DNA of 64,000 nt from Zingiber officinale (Eukaryota > Streptophyta > Magnoliopsida > Zingiberales > Zingiberaceae): assembly GCF_018446385.1 (NCBI RefSeq), contig NC_055992.1, positions 20,430,877-20,494,876 of the forward strand, written 5' to 3'. A program made the position numbers and the translations under genes. Shown piece after piece: positions 47,609 to 58,260 of the stretch. How positions within the stretch are numbered: position 1 is the first letter of the stretch; each line of letters opens with the position of its first letter. The notes under the pieces were generated by a model. It was not told the DNA's origin, made no database searches, and was given only the letters and a program-made list of their open reading frames with translations.

Positions 47609-47641
47609 TGGGAAAAGGCTTGGTTGTTGTTGTTGTTGTTG
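45511..47641 (+). mobile_element. RTE-type LINE, 5'-truncated
   Basis: A plus-strand reverse transcriptase without LTRs, ending in a (TTG)n tail at 47617-47641, as is usual for plant RTE elements. The N-terminal endonuclease is missing, so it is a 5' truncated insertion. It lies inside the inferred leader intron of the ethylene receptor gene and in the same direction as that gene. Confidence 0.9.
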
Positions 47642-47902
47642 TATGTATAGTGTGATACTAATATATAAATAATCATGCAAGATCTTATTTATTTTTGCAT
47701 GCATATATTAGTGATACTGAAATTCTACATTTTATAATATACATAGTTTGTATTATCATGCTATTTATATACTTATGAAGCTAAAGAACTTGATCCATTA
47801 CCATGCTGATTAGCATAAGTTGTGTGAAAATAAAATTAAAATATTATCTTATTGAATACAAAAATAGGACAAACTATTAAATTCATCTTGCGGGTTTAGT
47901 CT

Positions 47903-48342
47903 TGGGGTGCAAATGAGCTGAGCCACTCGTGAGCTGCTCACGAGCGGCTCAGTCAAAGCTCAACTCGAGCTTGAATTTGACCAAGCTCGAGCGGAGCTCG
48001 AGCCAGCTCGTTGAACATTCGAGCCGAGCTCGAGCTCATTTAACACTGGCTCGAGTTCTCGTCAAGCCTTGTCAAACCAGGTTAATTTAATATTTTAATA
48101 ATTAAAATTATTATTACTTTTAAAATGAAGAATAAGTTAAGGAGGAGTTTGTGGCTAGAGCATGTCATTTGGTGTATTTGAGGTGTACGGTTCGAATCCC
48201 TACTTGAACAGGCTTTTTAATTTATTTTTCCAAGTCGAGCTCGAGCTCAAGTCGAGCCTATGTAGTTTTCTCGAGCTCGAGCTCGAGCTCGAGCTCGAGT
48301 TGGCATGAGCTCGAGCTTGGCTCGGCTCAATTACAACCCTAG
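47903..48342. mobile_element. hAT-type MITE, 440 bp, GAGCTC-rich
   Basis: It is flanked by the 8-bp duplication TTTAGTCT (47895-47902 and 48343-48350), which is hAT size. Ends are imperfect inverted repeats: GGGGTGCAAATGAGC at the left and, inverted, AGGGTTGTAATTGAGC at the right. Inside both ends are long runs of gagctcgagctcg, giving a large foldback. The middle (48120-48220) has a tRNA-like B box. Confidence 0.88.
48151..48200 (+). other. tRNA-like A/B box pair inside the hAT MITE
   Basis: TGGCTAGAGCA (48152) and GGTTCGAATCC (48189-48199) are spaced as RNA polymerase III internal promoter boxes. A full tRNA cloverleaf is not formed, so this is a tRNA-derived fragment rather than a tRNA gene. 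Confidence 0.45.
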
Positions 48343-48890
48343 TTTAGTCTATAATGGGCCGTCTAGTTATGGTAACCCAACTTTTGTAACAAGGCATCCA
48401 TTGACAAAAGGTCAATGGCTAATAACAAGCTAATTAGTTTGCCAAGAAATGTACTTTAAAATAATATTTCCATTCTTGCTTGTGGCCACAATTTAGTACT
48501 GCATATATAGGCAAACTTGAATAATAGCTCCTAAAGAGATCTGAGGTGGTAATTATCATAGAATGTGAATGTGCACATTCTTGGTAGGGACTCTCTTATA
48601 TGTGAGTATTCTTTTACTGCCACAGCCAAAGACAGATAATATTTAGATGCTCACATAATGCCATTAATGTGAAAACTAATCAACTAAAGTTTCTAGACTA
48701 TATGTATTTAAGCTGATGTTTAGGTTAGAGGAACTACTCCAAGCTTTTTCACTTGGTTTCCTTCAAATGGAAGCTATTGTACTAAATGATTGTATTGTGT
48801 CTCATTGGCTGTATCATTGAGCATCATAATTTCTTTCTTTTTATTAGATTTATTTTTTAAAGTTTGTTTGGGAATAGTTAGAAAAGTTTA

Positions 48891-49114
48891 GGGGGTGTTT
48901 GGTTAAATGATGGAAATGACTATGGGTATGAGTTTGATAGTAGGGTGGAATGAGAATAGGAATGGAAATGAAACCCATCAAGTTATATGAGTTTGATGAT
49001 TCCCATAAATCTAGTAATCATTCCCAAAATGTCATTCCCAAATCTACAATCCAAACACTATTTTTTATTATCATTCCATTCCCTCATTCCCAAACCCATC
49101 AACCAAACACCCCC
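48891..49114. mobile_element. Tourist-like (PIF/Harbinger) MITE, 224 bp
   Basis: Perfect 14-bp terminal inverted repeats, GGGGGTGTTTGGTT and AACCAAACACCCCC, are flanked by TTA on both sides (48888-48890, 49115-49117). The interior continues the inverted match imperfectly (aatgatgg.. / ..ccatcattt style). No coding capacity. Confidence 0.9.
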
Positions 49115-49445
49115 TTAATAAATAATAATTAATTAAGGACATTGGATTGTTCTTGACATGGAGGTGTAATGTGCACCTCGAAGTTAAGAATTCAGTAATT
49201 AAAAATTAATAATTTTTAATGAATATTGTAATATCATTAAATTTCATAACTGTAATGAAAAAGCTTATACAAAAGGAGGACTGGTCTCCACTAAGATCAC
49301 CAATCCTAACCTTAAAAAGATATTTCTCTATTAATTTTTATTTCTCTTGATTTTGCTGCTATGCAGCAAAGGGAATTTCATCATCCTCTCCATGATGGTG
49401 CTTATGGGAAGGTTGACAAGCCAATTGTATTTTGGAGCAACATTA

Positions 49446-49505
49446 ATTAGATATCATTAGCCAACCTTATCTAGTGGGATAAGCCTTGATTGTCGTTGTA
49501 TTAAT
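49446..49505 (+). repeat. RTE LINE 3' end remnant
   Basis: 'ccaaccttatctagtgggataagccttgattg' followed by a tcgttgta tail matches the last 60 bp of the RTE element at 47590-47640. Confidence 0.65.
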
Positions 49506-49830
49506 CAATTATCATGTATGAGGGTTAGCAATTTGCCTTGGGAAGCATTTACATGCATCCAAATTTGTATTTTTAACTCTTATTTTGTTCTAATTTGTTG
49601 TTATATAAATTTTGTTAGATTATTTGATCCGTGCCCTTTCACCAACATTTGTTAATGCAATGTAACGCTAGGTTTCCTTGGTTTTATTTTTGCACCATTA
49701 ATTAGAGAGTTTGTTTAGCTTTGAGTGTAGGAATCTGAGAAGACTCTTGGAAGACTTGGATTATTGGGTTTTACTACTGTGATATTCGGAGTGCCTATCC
49801 ATATCAAATGAACCCAGCGGTCTAGCTCAA

Positions 49831-52800
49831 ATGTTCAAATCATTGTGTTATGGCCTTCTGACCTTTTCCCTGCTACTGTCTGCATCTGCAATTGATATAG
49901 GGTACCAACCATGCCATTGTGATGGAGGTGGATTCTGGAATGTTGTGAACATTTTCCAATGTCAGAAAGTGAGTGATCTATTGATTGCTGCTGCCTACTT
50001 CTCTATTCCACTTGAACTATTGTACTTTGCCACATGTTCCAACCTCTTCCCCTTCAAATGGATTGTCATCCAGTTTGGTGCCTTCATAGTGTTATGTGGA
50101 CTGACACACTTGTTGAATGTGTTCACATACGAACCCCATTCATTCCTCTTGATGCTAAGCTTGACCATTTCCAAATTTTTCACAGCACTTGTATCATTTG
50201 CCACAGCCATAACGCTCCTGACCTTGATCCCTCAGCTTTTGAGAGTAAAGGTGAGGGAGAACTTCCTGAGAATAAAAGCCCGGGAATTGGACAGGGAGGT
50301 TGGCCTGATGAAGAGGCAGGAAGAGGCTGGTTGGCATGTAAGAATGCTTACTCAAGAAATTCGCAAATCTCTGGACAGGCATACCATCTTATATACAACT
50401 ATGGTTGAGCTTTCAAAGACATTGGGCCTACAAAATTGTGCAGTGTGGATGCCAGATGAGAATAAAAAAGTGATGTACCTAACTCATGAGCTAAGGTCGA
50501 GGAACACCTCTGATTTGTACAGTCAGTCTATCCCTATTGATGATTCAGATATATTAGAAGTTAAAGAAACCACGGGTGTGAAGATTCTCAGTAGTGATTC
50601 TGTGCTAGGCTCTGCAAGTAGTGGAGACAGGGTTGAGTCTGGAGCAGTGGCTGCAATACGCATGCCAATGTTAAAGATATCCAATTTCAAAGGTGGAACC
50701 CCAGAAGTTGTTGAAGCAAGCTATGCAATACTGATTCTGGTCCTCCCCAAGGATACTTTGAGGGATTGGAGCAATCAGGAACTAGAGATTATTGAGGTGG
50801 TTGCAGATCAGGTTGCTGTTGCCCTCTCTCATGCTGCACTTTTAGAAGAATCACAAATGATGCGTGAGAAGTTGGCGCAACAGAATCGAGATCTGCTTAA
50901 GGAGAGACAGAACACTCTAAGGGCAAGTGAAGCAAGGAATCAGTTTCAAGTTGCCATGAGCCAGGGAATGAGAAAACCCATCTATTCCATCTTGGGTTTA
51001 TTGTCCATGATTCAACAAGAACACTTAAGTCCTGAACAAAGATTGATTGTTGATACCATCGCAAAAAGTGGCAGCGTGGTTTCGGCATTGGTCAATGATG
51101 TGATGGAAATTTCTAGAATAAACAGTGAGCAGGTGTCTTTGGTATTGAAACCTTTCCACCTGCATTCTATGATCAAGGAAGCTGTAACTGCTGCAAGATG
51201 CCTCTGTGATAGCCGGGGATTTGGTTTTGGATTTCAAATGGAAAATGAAGTGCCTGATCAGGTTGTTGGGGATGAGAAGCGAATTTTTCATGTGATACTG
51301 CATATGGTTGGTACTGTTCTGAATGGGTGCATTAATGGAAGAGGGTCTCTTATGTTCCGAGTTATGGGGTATGATGGGATCAAAGATAAAGAAGAGCAGG
51401 GGTCTGCATGGAAATTGAACTTCTCTGATGGTTATTCTTGTGTGAAGTTTGAAATTGGATTAAGTAAATTAGAATTTGAAAGATTGAGCTCGTCACCAGT
51501 TCAACATGCTCGGATAGCTGATTCTGACGGTTTGGAGATGGGCCTTAGCTTTAGAATGTTCAAGAGGCTTGTTCAGGTACTTTTTAAATCTTTTCATCCA
51601 TATTATTATTTTACAGTCCTTTATTGCAAGATTGTTTCTGATTTTGATTCAGAGGAAACCTTATTATTTTACTGATATAGAATATTTTTACCCCCATTAT
51701 GCTATGGATATAACTACCTATCGTGTTGTTTCTTCTTTATAGGTTGCATGGGCTAGTCTAAATTCAAAACATTCTAACTACGAATTTTGGAAGTTGTATC
51801 ATCTATAATTTGAGGGATCCATATATTACATTTGCTTTTGTTTTATGCTGGTTGACTTTAGGGTTTTGCATATTGTTATTGTATAGATGAAGATATAGTA
51901 GGAGATCGAGCCCAACAGCGTAGGAAGATCTATATAGGCAACCTCACTTAGTAAGATTCACTTGTTTGTTTGTTTATCTATCTTCAACTACATAACTGGT
52001 TTTTATTTCTCATTCTTTGCATTTTATCACATTATAGACTTGTCTGCAGCTTTGTCAGCCAATTCCCTTGCACATTTGATTTGAAAGGTCAAACCTACTT
52101 GCAGCTGTGTTAAATCATTTGGCCCTACGGTTTTCTTATGACTCCATAGAATATATCATCATCTTACCTTTTTCTGAATTTTTGTCAATCTTGGGTCTCA
52201 ACATCATACCTTGGGTATAACCAGGAATGTTCTTAGCAGCATGCATCAAGTTATGCCGTAATATCATTGAGAGAAGTTAGAAGATACTAAGCCACTAAAG
52301 TTCTTGATTTCTTACTCTAGATATTGTTTCAGTTGCATTACTGCATTAGATCTACATCTTTAATGCTAGTTCACCAAAAATAACTTGCCTTTGGTTGAGA
52401 GGGTAGAATGACAAGTAGCAGCCATTGACACTTTTGCATGGGATGAAACTGAAATTGTCATCTCTACACAGAAAGCTGCAGGACATGTGTTTGCCAACGT
52501 GATCCTAAAGATAGGAGAACCTTATTTGTAGTTTTGATTTGTAATTCATGCATTTAGGGGAATTGCATAATTGACTCACTATTCCAACGAACTTATATTC
52601 TAATCAACGTTAGCTTTTTAACTTTATTTCATGTCTTAACTCTAAGAAGATAAGGAACATTAAATCCTAAACAACTCACTTATCTTTCTTTTCATTTAAA
52701 GATGATGCAAGGAAATATCTGGGAATTTAAGAACTCCCAAGGCATCACAGAAAGCATAGCACTGGTTCTTCAATTCCAGTTGCAACTGTTGACCCGAGTA

Positions 52801-53232
52801 CCAGAGAGCAGAGGATCTTTTGAGCTGCATTCTACATCTTCCACGCCCAACTTCAAAGGTCTCATGGTTCTGCTAGCTGAGAGTGATGATACCAATAGGG
52901 CTATTACTCGTAAGCTCCTTGAGAAACTTGGTTGCGGTGTCTCATCTGTCAGCTCTGGACTTCAATGCCTTAGCTCATTTGGTGCTGCCGTCACACCCTA
53001 TCAAGTCATATTATTGGACCTTCACATGCCTCAAATGGATGGTTTTGAAGTAGCGACAAGAATCAGGAAGTTTAGGAGCAGGTCTTGGCCTTCGATTGTG
53101 GCTTTATCTGTGAGCAGAGAGGGTGATATATGGGAGAAGTGTCTGCAGTCTGGGATGAACGGCCTGATAAGAAAACCTGTAACATTACAGTCATTGGGAG
53201 ATGAATTATACAGGGTCCTCCACAATTCATAG
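49831..53232 (+). CDS. ETR2-like: Subfamily II ethylene receptor (ETR2-like), two coding exons
   Basis: An ER-membrane receptor that binds ethylene through copper and represses the response in air via CTR1. Coding exons are 49831-51576 and 52702-53232; splicing GTTCAG/GTAC...AAAG/ATGATG keeps frame and gives 758 residues, near the usual 760. Residues 1-20 form an extra hydrophobic start typical of subfamily II; Cys28 and Cys30 fit the dimer cysteines; three membrane segments lie at about 50-67, 77-95 and 107-133, with copper ligands Cys89 and His93 present. A GAF domain follows (about 165-340), then a degenerate histidine-kinase domain (365-585). The site that aligns with the phospho-His has Gln378 (AMSQGMRKP), and no clear G boxes are seen. 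The receiver (634-755) keeps Asp645, phospho-acceptor Asp688 (LLDLHMPQMDG) and Lys740. Best match from memory is rice ETR2. Confidence 0.95.
51577..52701 (+). other. Intron between kinase-like and receiver exons
   Basis: 1125 bp, GT at 51577 and AG at 52700-52701. The reading frame runs on into the intron to a stop at 51673, so intron retention would make a receptor of 614 residues without receiver. It contains an RTE tail at 51886-51985. Confidence 0.9.
51886..51985 (+). repeat. RTE LINE 3' end remnant in receptor intron
   Basis: 'atagatgaagatatagtaggagatcgagcc' and 'caacctcacttagtaag' followed by a tttgtttgtttg tail match the RTE 3' end at 47545-47640. Confidence 0.75.
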
Positions 53233-53960
53233 AGGCTTCAATGCAGCTAGGCACTAATGAGGTCCATTCCTGTGCAATTCTCAAATTTGCCCCACCTTTT
53301 GTATTTGTACACTGGAAACAAGTATACAGGAATCAGTTAAGGTTTTTTGATTCAACCAGGGTAGATCATACCAGTAGAATTGAACACAGACCACTTCTGA
53401 ACTCACATGAAGTAAACTTGTTAAAGTCCAACTTACAGATTTGTATGAGGATTGCAACTAAACTGTGGGGGATATTGCAGATCTACAAGGATTTATCATT
53501 CATTTCTTAATTTGCAAGCAGATTTGCATCTCACCATGTTACGCTATATGGGAATCTTCAGAAGTCTCAAATGGAAATGGGTCACAGCATTCAAACACAC
53601 ATTTAGAAGAAACATCCTAGCATGGAACCCGCAACACTGGAGGTCCTTCCGAGCAGGCTTGATGACTTGGGGCACGATTTGGCGACTTAGAAATATCAAT
53701 AAATCCACAGCAAATTCAGCATTCCAAACAATCTAGCTCCATGTCTGAGTCGACGCTGAATGTCAAATGGTCTAGGTCTTGCCAACCACCACTCGAGGTC
53801 ATGTGGATAATTATGAGGTGAAAACTTGGAACCAAGTATTTTCTTGGTAGCTATTGTAATTATTATGCTCGTATTTTTTTTTATAATTGTAATTTCTGTA
53901 TTTTCATCATTATAAATTCCACTTCTATCAAATACTTTAATTAAGATCTCGCCTTCCCAG
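53233..53960 (+). other. Probable 3' UTR and downstream region of the ethylene receptor gene
   Basis: No supported coding frame; the frames at 53241-53510 and 53452-53736 lack family resemblance. The end of transcription probably lies in the T-rich, 'ttgtaatttctgta' containing stretch near 53850-53930. The exact poly(A) site cannot be set from sequence. Confidence 0.4.
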
Positions 53961-55625
53961 AACATCCAAAAAAAAATGCATCTCTTTTTTATTTTACCCC
54001 TCTATGACTCTCTCTCTCTCATGTAATAATTTTTCTTTCTTTTCTTAAATTAAATTAAATTAAACTTTTATCTCTTCTCTTTCATTTGTATAAAAATTAA
54101 TATCACAACTTAAATATTGTACCTATTTAGTGTTGATTTTTTAAAAATAGTAAAAAAAATATTTGGACTTCAGAACATTATAGAAATTCTTATGAGTTGG
54201 AATGAGTCTAATCAGAACTTTCTATGTCAATCAATGAGTTTTGATTGAAATCTATTGATGGACCTAAAGGATTTGGATTTTTAAAAGTTGATATATGATG
54301 GAAGAGAGTAGTGCAATAAAAGTATTTATAGTGCCCGTGTTTGGTTCTAATATCCCTACAATAAGATGTAGAGAGCTTTTATTGAACTTATTTCAATTCA
54401 TGTGTATTTCTATAGCACTCTGAAGTCTAAATATATCATTCTTTATTATTTTAAAAAAAGTTAATACCATAGCGGTGTTGATGTTTAAGTTGTGATGTTA
54501 ATTTTTAAAAATCAACACTAATGTGGTGTTGATTTTTAAACATCAATACCACAATGGTGCTAATGTAAAAAATTATTACCACAGTGATTATTTCATGTAT
54601 GCAAAGAAAAAAAATGATGAATCAAGTAACACTGAACCTCGGGTGACTGGTCTGGTTCTATGAAAATTTTTTACTGGTGTCAGGATAAATCGGGAAGTAC
54701 TAGTGATGAGTGACCTAGAAGTCTAATATCCCGTGGTTACATATTTCATTTGGAAGAAATTTTTTTATAAATATATTGTATGAATCAAACAGTGGATGTC
54801 TAAATGATAATTTGATGTTTTTTTTTACCGTAATAGGAGGCTGCATGCAAAGAAAATATAATAGAAAAAATTTAATTTAATTTAATTTAAAAGGAAAATG
54901 AAGAGCAACCCCAAACCATTGATGTATAAACCTTTCAACGCTGTTTTGTCCCATGTCTGGCCATCAATCAACCTTCATTCAGGTTTCATTTGTTTTCCCA
55001 TCACGGATACATTTGAATTATTATCCTTTTATTATAATTTTACTGAAGGAGAATATTATGTTGGAATTGAGAATTAAACTGTGAATATTTAAAATATTGT
55101 ATAAATAGTACTATAATGCTGTACCATAGCCTGAAAAACATATCAAATAATTTGCATATACACATTTGAAACATTATGTTAATAACCACAACGTAGTGCA
55201 AAACTTTACTTAAATATCACAAGTATATACTTAGAGGTATCGTTGCACCATACTCCTTACTATAACTATTAAACCACCAAACATTCATGACTACCATAAC
55301 CTAATTAAATAAAAAAAAGATGTACTTTTGATCATATGAATAAAAAGATATACTCTTATGATTTTTTATGATAATTTTATTATTAAAATTTCCAAACTAA
55401 GTTTTATAGATAAAAAATATTAATGATAATATTAAATTCTTCTGATATTAATTGTGACATAACTTTGTCATCACTAAACTATTTAAAATTATATTTGACA
55501 TAGAGGTAGGAATTTCATATGGGGGCAAAAGAGGTCGTCGCCACTCATTCGACTTCCTACCCCTCCTGTGTTAAATAATTGAGTATTTTAAAATTTATTT
55601 ATAAATGAAAAATTATTGATTTAAT
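53961..55625. other. Intergenic, no gene seen
   Basis: Strongly A/T-rich. 'aaattaaattaaattaaa' at 54044 and its inverse at 54870 could be ends of a larger inverted repeat, but the match does not extend convincingly. A smaller foldback is listed separately. Confidence 0.55.
54463..54575. repeat. Small foldback repeat
   Basis: 'gcggtgttgatgttta' at the left pairs with 'taaacatcaataccac' at the right, with two further copies of 'atttttaaaaatcaacac' between. It looks like a MITE relic, without clear target duplication. Confidence 0.5.
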
Positions 55626-56432
55626 TTAGAGGACCAGGAGGAATGGTTTACAATATAATTTAGACAAGCCATATGCCATCGCGTCGGGGCTTAATTGCCC
55701 GCCGCCGGCGCCGCCCTTCGGCCCTTGGACACTAGATTGGGTGGCAAGTTCTTGTAAACATTCAACAACGATGGCTCCTCCAGTCCGCTGCAGCCGCGCG
55801 CCGGTTTCATCCTCCTCCTCCTCGAGTGGCAACTTCTCGTAGGCGGCATTGCGAAACGTAGCGGCCACCACCATGACAGGCCCAGCCGCGACGAGCGGCC
55901 CCGCGATGCCTCCCCCGACCACCCGCCCCTCCCCGCCGACGAGGTACACAGTCAGCCCAGCGCTGCCCGGCGGCGCCAGCCCAGGGAGGAACGTGCCGGC
56001 CAGCGACAGGATCTCAAAGCGCCCCTGCAGGGCCAACGCGGCGACGGCGGGCTGGCGAAGCGTGACGTCGACGACCGCGCCGGTGGCGCTGAGGAGGCTG
56101 ACGCCGCACTGGCGGCGGCGCGAGAAGTGTGCGATGCTAGCGGCCACATCGGAGCCAGGAGCCACCTCCATGACGAGGCTGCGGACCGCGTCGGGGCTTT
56201 CACGGATGATCAAGACAGGGGGCTTGGGCTTGTTCTTGGACCCCAGTGGACGGCCCCGGCGGGGAAGGCGGAAGCCGCCTTCTTTAGGCAGGCCGCCGAT
56301 GTCATCATCGTCGACGGCGGAGTGGTTGTCGGTGCGGGTCGTGGGAGCCCCAATTGCGTCGCTGGTCAAGGATTCGCCGGTTTGTCGATCGGTGCGGTGT
56401 GGGTCGCCGGAGTAGATCGTAGCTTCATTCAT
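55626..56432 (-). CDS. AT-hook motif nuclear-localised (AHL) protein, clade A type
   Basis: AHL proteins bind A/T-rich DNA and act as trimers in nuclear matrix and chromatin, repressing growth and development genes. The intronless 268-residue frame has one AT-hook with core RGRP at residues 59-62 followed by '[11 protein letters not shown]' (type I hook), directly joined to a PPC/DUF296 domain at about 82-215 with the conserved GRFEIL at 137-142, 'TFLPG' and '[12 protein letters not shown]'. One hook, no intron and GRFEIL fit clade A. The start ATG at 56432 is the first in frame; the N-terminal 50 residues are acidic and low complexity. The C-terminus ('[15 protein letters not shown]') is unlike the usual AHL end, so it may be altered; the last 15 codons lie beside A/T-rich DNA. 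GC content is much higher than around it, which is normal for monocot AHL genes. Confidence 0.93.
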   Translation of the reverse strand: MNEATIYSGDPHRTDRQTGESLTSDAIGAPTTRTDNHSAVDDDDIGGLPKEGGFRLPRRGRPLGSKNKPKPPVLIIRESPDAVRSLVMEVAPGSDVAASIAHFSRRRQCGVSLLSATGAVVDVTLRQPAVAALALQGRFEILSLAGTFLPGLAPPGSAGLTVYLVGGEGRVVGGGIAGPLVAAGPVMVVAATFRNAAYEKLPLEEEEDETGARLQRTGGAIVVECLQELATQSSVQGPKGGAGGGQLSPDAMAYGLSKLYCKPFLLVL

Positions 56433-57580
56433 TAAATTATATACAAACGATCAAATTAAGTGATCAAATGGACTTCATGATTACGAAGAAGGCATCCTTA
56501 CTTAACACTGAACAACCATCTTGCTAAGCCTAAGCCTAACGCCTAAGTACGAGTTATCTTATTTTAATTTCTCTATTTCCCTCAACTCCATTAACAACTA
56601 AAGCTACCTAGCTAATTTGTTCTTTTGCTTCTTCCTCTGATTTGGCATCTGTTATTCTCTAACAGAGGAATTGAATAAGCCAAGTGAAGATTAAGAAATG
56701 ACGCCACTACGAACGAACCGAAAGCAAGTTCGATGGAGGCCCAGCGCCAATGACTTCTTTGTTATTGAATCACAGTGAAGTTCCTTGTGAACATGGATCC
56801 CACGCCATATGGGTTAACGAAGTACAGTGTAGTCCTCATGTGTATAATAACTTGGGATATTTCTCCCAAGTATTTGTGAATCCTATTTTCACATCAATTT
56901 TTAAATATTCCACTATTTAAATATCTCAATTTGAAATATCTAACCATCTAAATATTTATAGGTCACACCAATCAAATATCTCACTCTCAAATATTCTCAA
57001 CTTCACAATCAAACCTTCCACCAATCAAATATTTATGGACCTTTTATTTTATTTTTAAGTTTTTAAAGTTCTGATTTTTTAATTTAATTAAAAAAATATA
57101 TAAATTGTAAATAGTGGCACCCACTTTTAATGTTCTGATTTCGAACGTTTATTTCTTTAAATTTTTTAATGTTCTGTTTTTTATTAAAAAAAGTCATCCA
57201 CTTTTTTGGATGGGACCCATCGTATTTATTTTTAAAAATAAAAAAATTATAAATAGTGACAGCTCACCAAAATTGTGGGCCCCACAAGGGGAAATCACCA
57301 TCATTGCTCGGTGATTTCCATTACCCCATCAAATATCCCCTACAATGGGGGATATTTGAGAGTGGGGGATATTTGGAGAAATGTCCTCTCCAAATATCTC
57401 TCATTGGAGATGCTCTAATTGGTATTTATACGTGTAGTTATTCTAAAAAATCTTGGGATCAATTTTTAATGGGTACAAAATACCTCATTGTGTAACTTTT
57501 CTCATGCAAAGGGCCGCTGCGCTAAAGTAAATATTTCTCATGATTTATCCCTTTCTAAAGAGTGTGAGACATCTCTAGAG
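56433..57580. other. Upstream region of AHL gene, with MITE remnant
   Basis: No gene. The part 57290-57420 contains inverted phrases ('gggaaatcaccat' / 'ggtgatttcc', 'caaatatcccc' / 'gggggatatttg') and ends in 'cattggagatgctctaa', the usual terminus of a common plant MITE type. I do not find its left end with certainty. The AHL promoter should lie in 56433-56900, but I cannot assign a TATA box. Confidence 0.5.
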
Positions 57581-57589
57581 GAACTGCTA

Positions 57590-57795
57590 AAGTGATGATT
57601 TCAACTTTTGCTCCAAAAGAAGCACACTATACTCCCAGACAATAGTGTAGTGCTAGGGCGTTTCCCAAGCATCCAAGGATTGAGTCACAACTTCGGCAAA
57701 TGGACTCTGGTAACTGGTGGAAACTTTTATAGGATTGAGCCGATCATTCCTAGGATTAGTTGGCATAAGCTAGATACCTGATGCTAAAAAAAAAA
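57590..57795 (+). repeat. SINE copy 1 (Au-like), A-tailed
   Basis: The 3' part 'aggattgagccgatcattcctaggattagttggca' and the A-run at 57786-57795 match the ends of two further copies downstream. The tRNA-like head is too mutated to define. Confidence 0.5.
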
Positions 57796-58045
57796 TACAT
57801 TATAGCCCCTGAGGCTATGATACGGTATCATGACTTCTTCTCAGTTTCCTAGGTATTCAAAGATCAAATTTTAAATTCGGTAAATTAACGGATGAATTTT
57901 CCTTGATGGGTGATTGAACTAAGAACGTTGAATCGATGAACTTCCCGCTACGAGTACTTTCTGAAAAACTTTTATAGAATCGGGCCGATCACCTCTAGAA
58001 TTAGTCAATATAAGCCAGATACTTGATGTCAACTAAAATAACACA
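57796..58045 (+). repeat. SINE copy 2 (Au-like)
   Basis: Starts 'ttatagcccctgaggctatga' and ends 'cgggccgatcacctctagaattagtcaatataagcc'. It seems to be inserted directly behind the tail of copy 1. Confidence 0.5.
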
Positions 58046-58260
58046 CACTATAGCCCTCGGGGGCTATGGTGTAATGGTAAGAGATGGGACCAGCTCTTTA
58101 GACAATGAGAGTTCAAATCTCACTCAGGGTACATAACAATGAAGAGTTTAAAAAATTTATGATGTTGGATCATCTGCTAGACCCATCTACACTTCCAAAT
58201 TTACAATCGATGAAAAATTTTTATGTGGCCGAATTGATCATCTCATAGAATTAAAGAAGT
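58046..58260 (+). repeat. SINE copy 3 (Au-like) with A and B boxes
   Basis: The head 'ctatagccctcgggggctatgg' is followed by A-box-like TGGTGTAATGG (58067-58077) and B-box-like GTTCAAATC (58111-58119). The tail 'ggccgaattgatcatctcatagaatta' repeats the family end. It is tRNA-derived and not a functional tRNA gene. Confidence 0.6.

Larger units (their letters stand above)
38321..49718 (+). other. Inferred leader intron of the ethylene receptor gene (about 11.4 kb)
   Basis: Donor GTAAGG at 38321; acceptor candidates TTTGTTTAG (49718) or GTGTAG (49730). The interval has no host gene and is filled with repeats listed separately. If the first ATG before the donor is spliced to either acceptor it terminates within ten codons, so it would be another short upstream ORF. 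Confidence 0.45.

Noticed and set aside
53241..53736. Two frames downstream of the receptor
   Set aside because: Follow the natural stop after the receiver domain; likely 3' UTR.
55849..56435. Plus-strand frames of 188 and 102 codons
   Set aside because: Antisense of the GC-rich AHL gene.
58060..58130. Functional tRNA gene
   Set aside because: Only A and B boxes are recognisable; no acceptor stem pairing and it belongs to a SINE-like repeat.
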